In this document: positions 62,237 to 64,000 of the stretch, one piece after another | How the letters are laid out: the number at the start of each line of letters is the position of its first letter | How positions within the stretch are numbered: the stretch's first letter is position 1 | Origin: Thalassospira sp. | Lineage (GTDB): Bacteria; Pseudomonadota; Alphaproteobacteria; Rhodospirillales; Thalassospiraceae | Direction: 5' to 3' | Length of the DNA: 64,000 nucleotides | NCBI RefSeq assembly: GCF_030690045.1 | Contig: NZ_JAUYHK010000009.1 | Coordinates: 147,718 to 211,717 of the forward strand | Made by a program: the position numbers and the translations under genes | The notes under the pieces: model-generated | Seen by the model: the letters and a program-made list of their open reading frames with translations, nothing else | The model's database searches: none | Told to the model about the DNA's origin: nothing

Positions 62237-63145
62237 TCAAGAATGTGGCTGGGCCAGTTTTTGCGCCACCGCCCGCAAGTCGCGCCATGCCAGCCGTTTT
62301 TGTTCCGGAGTACGCAGCAGATAGGCCGGATGGAACATGGCAGTGATCTGTGCATTTTTTCCGTCCTCGAATGGCATGTCTTTCCACACACCGCGCAGAC
62401 GGGTAATGCCGCGATCCTCATCCATCAGGGTTTTGGCCGAACTGCCACCCAGACACACCACCACACGCGGCGCAATCAGCGCCAGATGACGACGGACAAA
62501 CGGTTCGCAAACCGCGATTTCCGCCGTCGTCGGCGGGCGGTTTCCCGGCGGTCGCCACGGCAGGACATTGGTAATATAAACATCCTCGCGCGCCAGCCCG
62601 ATCGACCGTAACATCGCGTCCAGCAACTTGCCGCTCGGTCCGACAAAAGGCAGGCCCTGCCGGTCTTCCTCTGCCCCCGGTGCCTCGCCTACCAATACCA
62701 GTCTGGCCTCCGGATTGCCGGTGCCAAAAACCGTATTACTGGCGGATTTTTTTAATGCGCATCCCTCGAACGCCAGCAAGGCATTGCGCAATTCATCCAG
62801 ATTTTTGGCAGATGCCGCCGCATCGCGTGCCGATTGCCGGGCTTCTTGCGGGGTATCGGACAATAAAAATCCACCCGCACCACCCCCGGCATTATGGTTT
62901 GGTGCCGGTGCCGGGCGATAAGCAGGTGTTGCAGCATTACCAAAGGCCGGACGCATTCCGGCCCCGGCCCCCGGCGCGGCACCGGGCCCGCCCTGTGCCG
63001 CCTGACGGCTGAGGCTTTCGGATGCGCGGAAACGGTCCAGCGGCTCGTCGGCAATCGCCTCGTCTGCGCCCATCTCGAATTGCCAGATCAGCGCCTGCAA
63101 CGGGTCGAGGTTTTTCACATCAAAATCTGTAATTGGTTTGCTCAT
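62237..63145 (-). CDS. Family-4-like uracil-DNA glycosylase
   Basis: 302-aa DNA repair enzyme. A low-complexity Gly/Ala/Pro linker (about 40-100) precedes the catalytic domain. Motif A is VGEAPGAEEDRQGLPFVGPSGKLLD and motif B region MFHPAYLLRTPEQK. Two of the four iron-sulfur cysteines of the T. maritima-type enzyme appear missing: the segment FEGCALKK keeps one of two Cys, and LPWRPPGNR has Trp where Cys is expected. Such forms are seen in alphaproteobacteria. It cuts uracil from DNA. Fifteen bases separate it from lysR. Confidence 0.85.
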   Translation of the reverse strand: MSKPITDFDVKNLDPLQALIWQFEMGADEAIADEPLDRFRASESLSRQAAQGGPGAAPGAGAGMRPAFGNAATPAYRPAPAPNHNAGGGAGGFLLSDTPQEARQSARDAAASAKNLDELRNALLAFEGCALKKSASNTVFGTGNPEARLVLVGEAPGAEEDRQGLPFVGPSGKLLDAMLRSIGLAREDVYITNVLPWRPPGNRPPTTAEIAVCEPFVRRHLALIAPRVVVCLGGSSAKTLMDEDRGITRLRGVWKDMPFEDGKNAQITAMFHPAYLLRTPEQKRLAWRDLRAVAQKLAQPHS

Positions 63146-63383
63146 CTACACAGTCGGAGTGTATGTTGCGGTGCGGTAGTTATGGTGTCGTGTTGCGGAC
63201 TTTAACGGTTTTACATCACTTGCACCATATACAAAGCCGGGTTAAATCGGTACATCTATACCGATTAAGATACTCAGAATGAGAAATCAGGGCTTGGGCG
63301 AGACCCTGATCATTGGTTATACGCCAGCATACGACACGGACGGAAACAGTCCGGTCCAATTGCTGGCAAAGGAGAGAGACCAG
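63146..63383. other. Divergent promoter region udg / ETF-QO
   Basis: About 240 bases between divergent genes with no convincing ORF. It should carry both promoters. The ETF-QO ribosome binding site AAAGGAGAGAGA ends this stretch. Confidence 0.4.
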
Positions 63384-64000
63384 ATGGAACGGGAATCCAT
63401 GGAATTCGACGTGGTTGTCGTCGGTGCCGGTGTATCCGGCCTGTCCGCAGCCATCCGCCTGATGCAACTCGCCCGGGAACAGCAAAAGGAAATCACGGTT
63501 TGCGTGGTGGAAAAGGGCTCCGAAGTCGGGGCACACACGCTTTCCGGTGCGGTTTTTGAACCGCGTTCGCTGAATGAATTGTTCCCTGACTGGCAGGAAC
63601 GGGGTGCGCCCCTGAATGTGCCTGCCACAAAGGACCAGTTCATGATGCTGGGCGAAACATCGGCCATCAAAATGCCGACCCCGCCGCAAATGCATAACAA
63701 GGGCAATTATATCATCAGCCTTGGCAATCTGTGCCGCTGGCTGGGCGAACAGGCCGAAAGCATGGGGATAGAAGTCTATCCTGGTTTCGCTGCCGCCGAG
63801 GTGCTGTTTGACGAAGCCGGATCGGTGCGTGGCATTGCCACCGGCGATATGGGCATACAGCGGGATGGTACGCCTGGCCCCCATCATCAGCCGGGCATGG
63901 AACTGCACGCCAAATATACCTTTTTTGCCGAAGGATGCCGTGGGTCGCTGTCTGAACAGCTGATCAAGAAATTCGATCTGCGCAAAAATTCCGATCCGCA
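63384..64000 (+). CDS. Electron transfer flavoprotein-ubiquinone oxidoreductase (partial, 3' end beyond window)
   Basis: N-terminal about 205 residues of ETF-QO (family length about 540-560 aa), which passes electrons from acyl-CoA dehydrogenase ETF to ubiquinone at the membrane. FAD-binding [17 protein letters not shown] (about 11-27), [25 protein letters not shown], then [16 protein letters not shown] and [14 protein letters not shown]. The start has an AAAGGAGAGAGA ribosome binding site. The gene continues past base 64000. Confidence 0.93.
   Translation, partial: MERESMEFDVVVVGAGVSGLSAAIRLMQLAREQQKEITVCVVEKGSEVGAHTLSGAVFEPRSLNELFPDWQERGAPLNVPATKDQFMMLGETSAIKMPTPPQMHNKGNYIISLGNLCRWLGEQAESMGIEVYPGFAAAEVLFDEAGSVRGIATGDMGIQRDGTPGPHHQPGMELHAKYTFFAEGCRGSLSEQLIKKFDLRKNSDP

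Noticed and set aside
1-64000. CRISPR arrays, rRNA operons, insertion sequences, prophage structural genes
   Set aside because: None was found: no regularly spaced direct repeats, no rRNA sequence, no transposase or capsid-type ORF.

Overview
The window looks like chromosomal DNA of a marine alphaproteobacterium of the Rhodospirillales, most likely Thalassospira or a close relative. This rests on the gene set read together: CarD, the FdxA-type ferredoxin, a complete ccmABCDE-FGHI cytochrome c maturation set, a fused MrpAB Na+/H+ antiporter, a TRAP transporter, a Liv-type ABC system with its own acyl-CoA synthetase, ETF-ubiquinone oxidoreductase, and heavy use of c-di-GMP domains. No 16S or other taxonomic marker is present, so the genus is an inference. 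Coding density is high, genes sit in short operons, and many neighbours overlap by 1-4 bases.

Layout. 1-1.2 kb: a homogentisate-dioxygenase-like cupin enzyme. 1.2-5.15 kb: an accessory block next to the 3' end of tRNA-Arg(CCT), with a HicAB toxin-antitoxin pair, four orphan genes (two encode membrane proteins) and two diverged copies of a short coding-like module; no integrase or IS is visible. 5.2-11.4 kb: PagL-like lipid A deacylase, prolyl iminopeptidase, a SNase-fold protein, an M48 lipoprotein protease, a metallophosphoesterase-fold protein lacking its metal ligands, CarD and FdxA. 11.7-16.9 kb: a GGDEF-EAL protein followed by a response regulator / CheC / histidine kinase operon. 16.9-21.3 kb: MerR and TetR regulators, YbaN-like protein, ArfB, a repeat-rich gene-poor stretch, acyl-ACP thioesterase and RNase HII. 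21.3-27.4 kb: the mrp operon. 27.5-37.3 kb: an MFS transporter and a seven-gene Liv-type transporter / acyl-CoA ligase operon. 38-43.6 kb: aconitase and a CBS-PAS-GGDEF-EAL protein. 43.6-53 kb: NSS transporter, DUF1223 protein and the ccm genes. 53-55 kb: soluble lytic transglycosylase with a coupled small membrane protein. 55.3-62.2 kb: a LysR-controlled TRAP / DUF1445 / DUF2848 / amidase catabolic operon. 62.2-64 kb: family-4-like uracil-DNA glycosylase and the start of ETF-QO, cut by the window edge.

How the genes work together. The ccm genes attach heme to c-type cytochromes, and ETF-QO and aconitase belong to respiratory carbon metabolism. Mrp supplies Na+/H+ homeostasis that the NSS symporter can draw on. 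The Liv/acyl-CoA-synthetase cluster and the TRAP cluster each look like an import-plus-activation or import-plus-hydrolysis route for a carboxylate whose identity the sequence does not give.

The least explained parts are the tRNA-adjacent orphan block, the metal-ligand-less phosphoesterase, the TRAP/DUF1445/DUF2848/amidase operon, and a PaaK-like protein without a canonical P-loop inside the Liv operon. All similarity statements come from reading motifs by eye; no database search was run.
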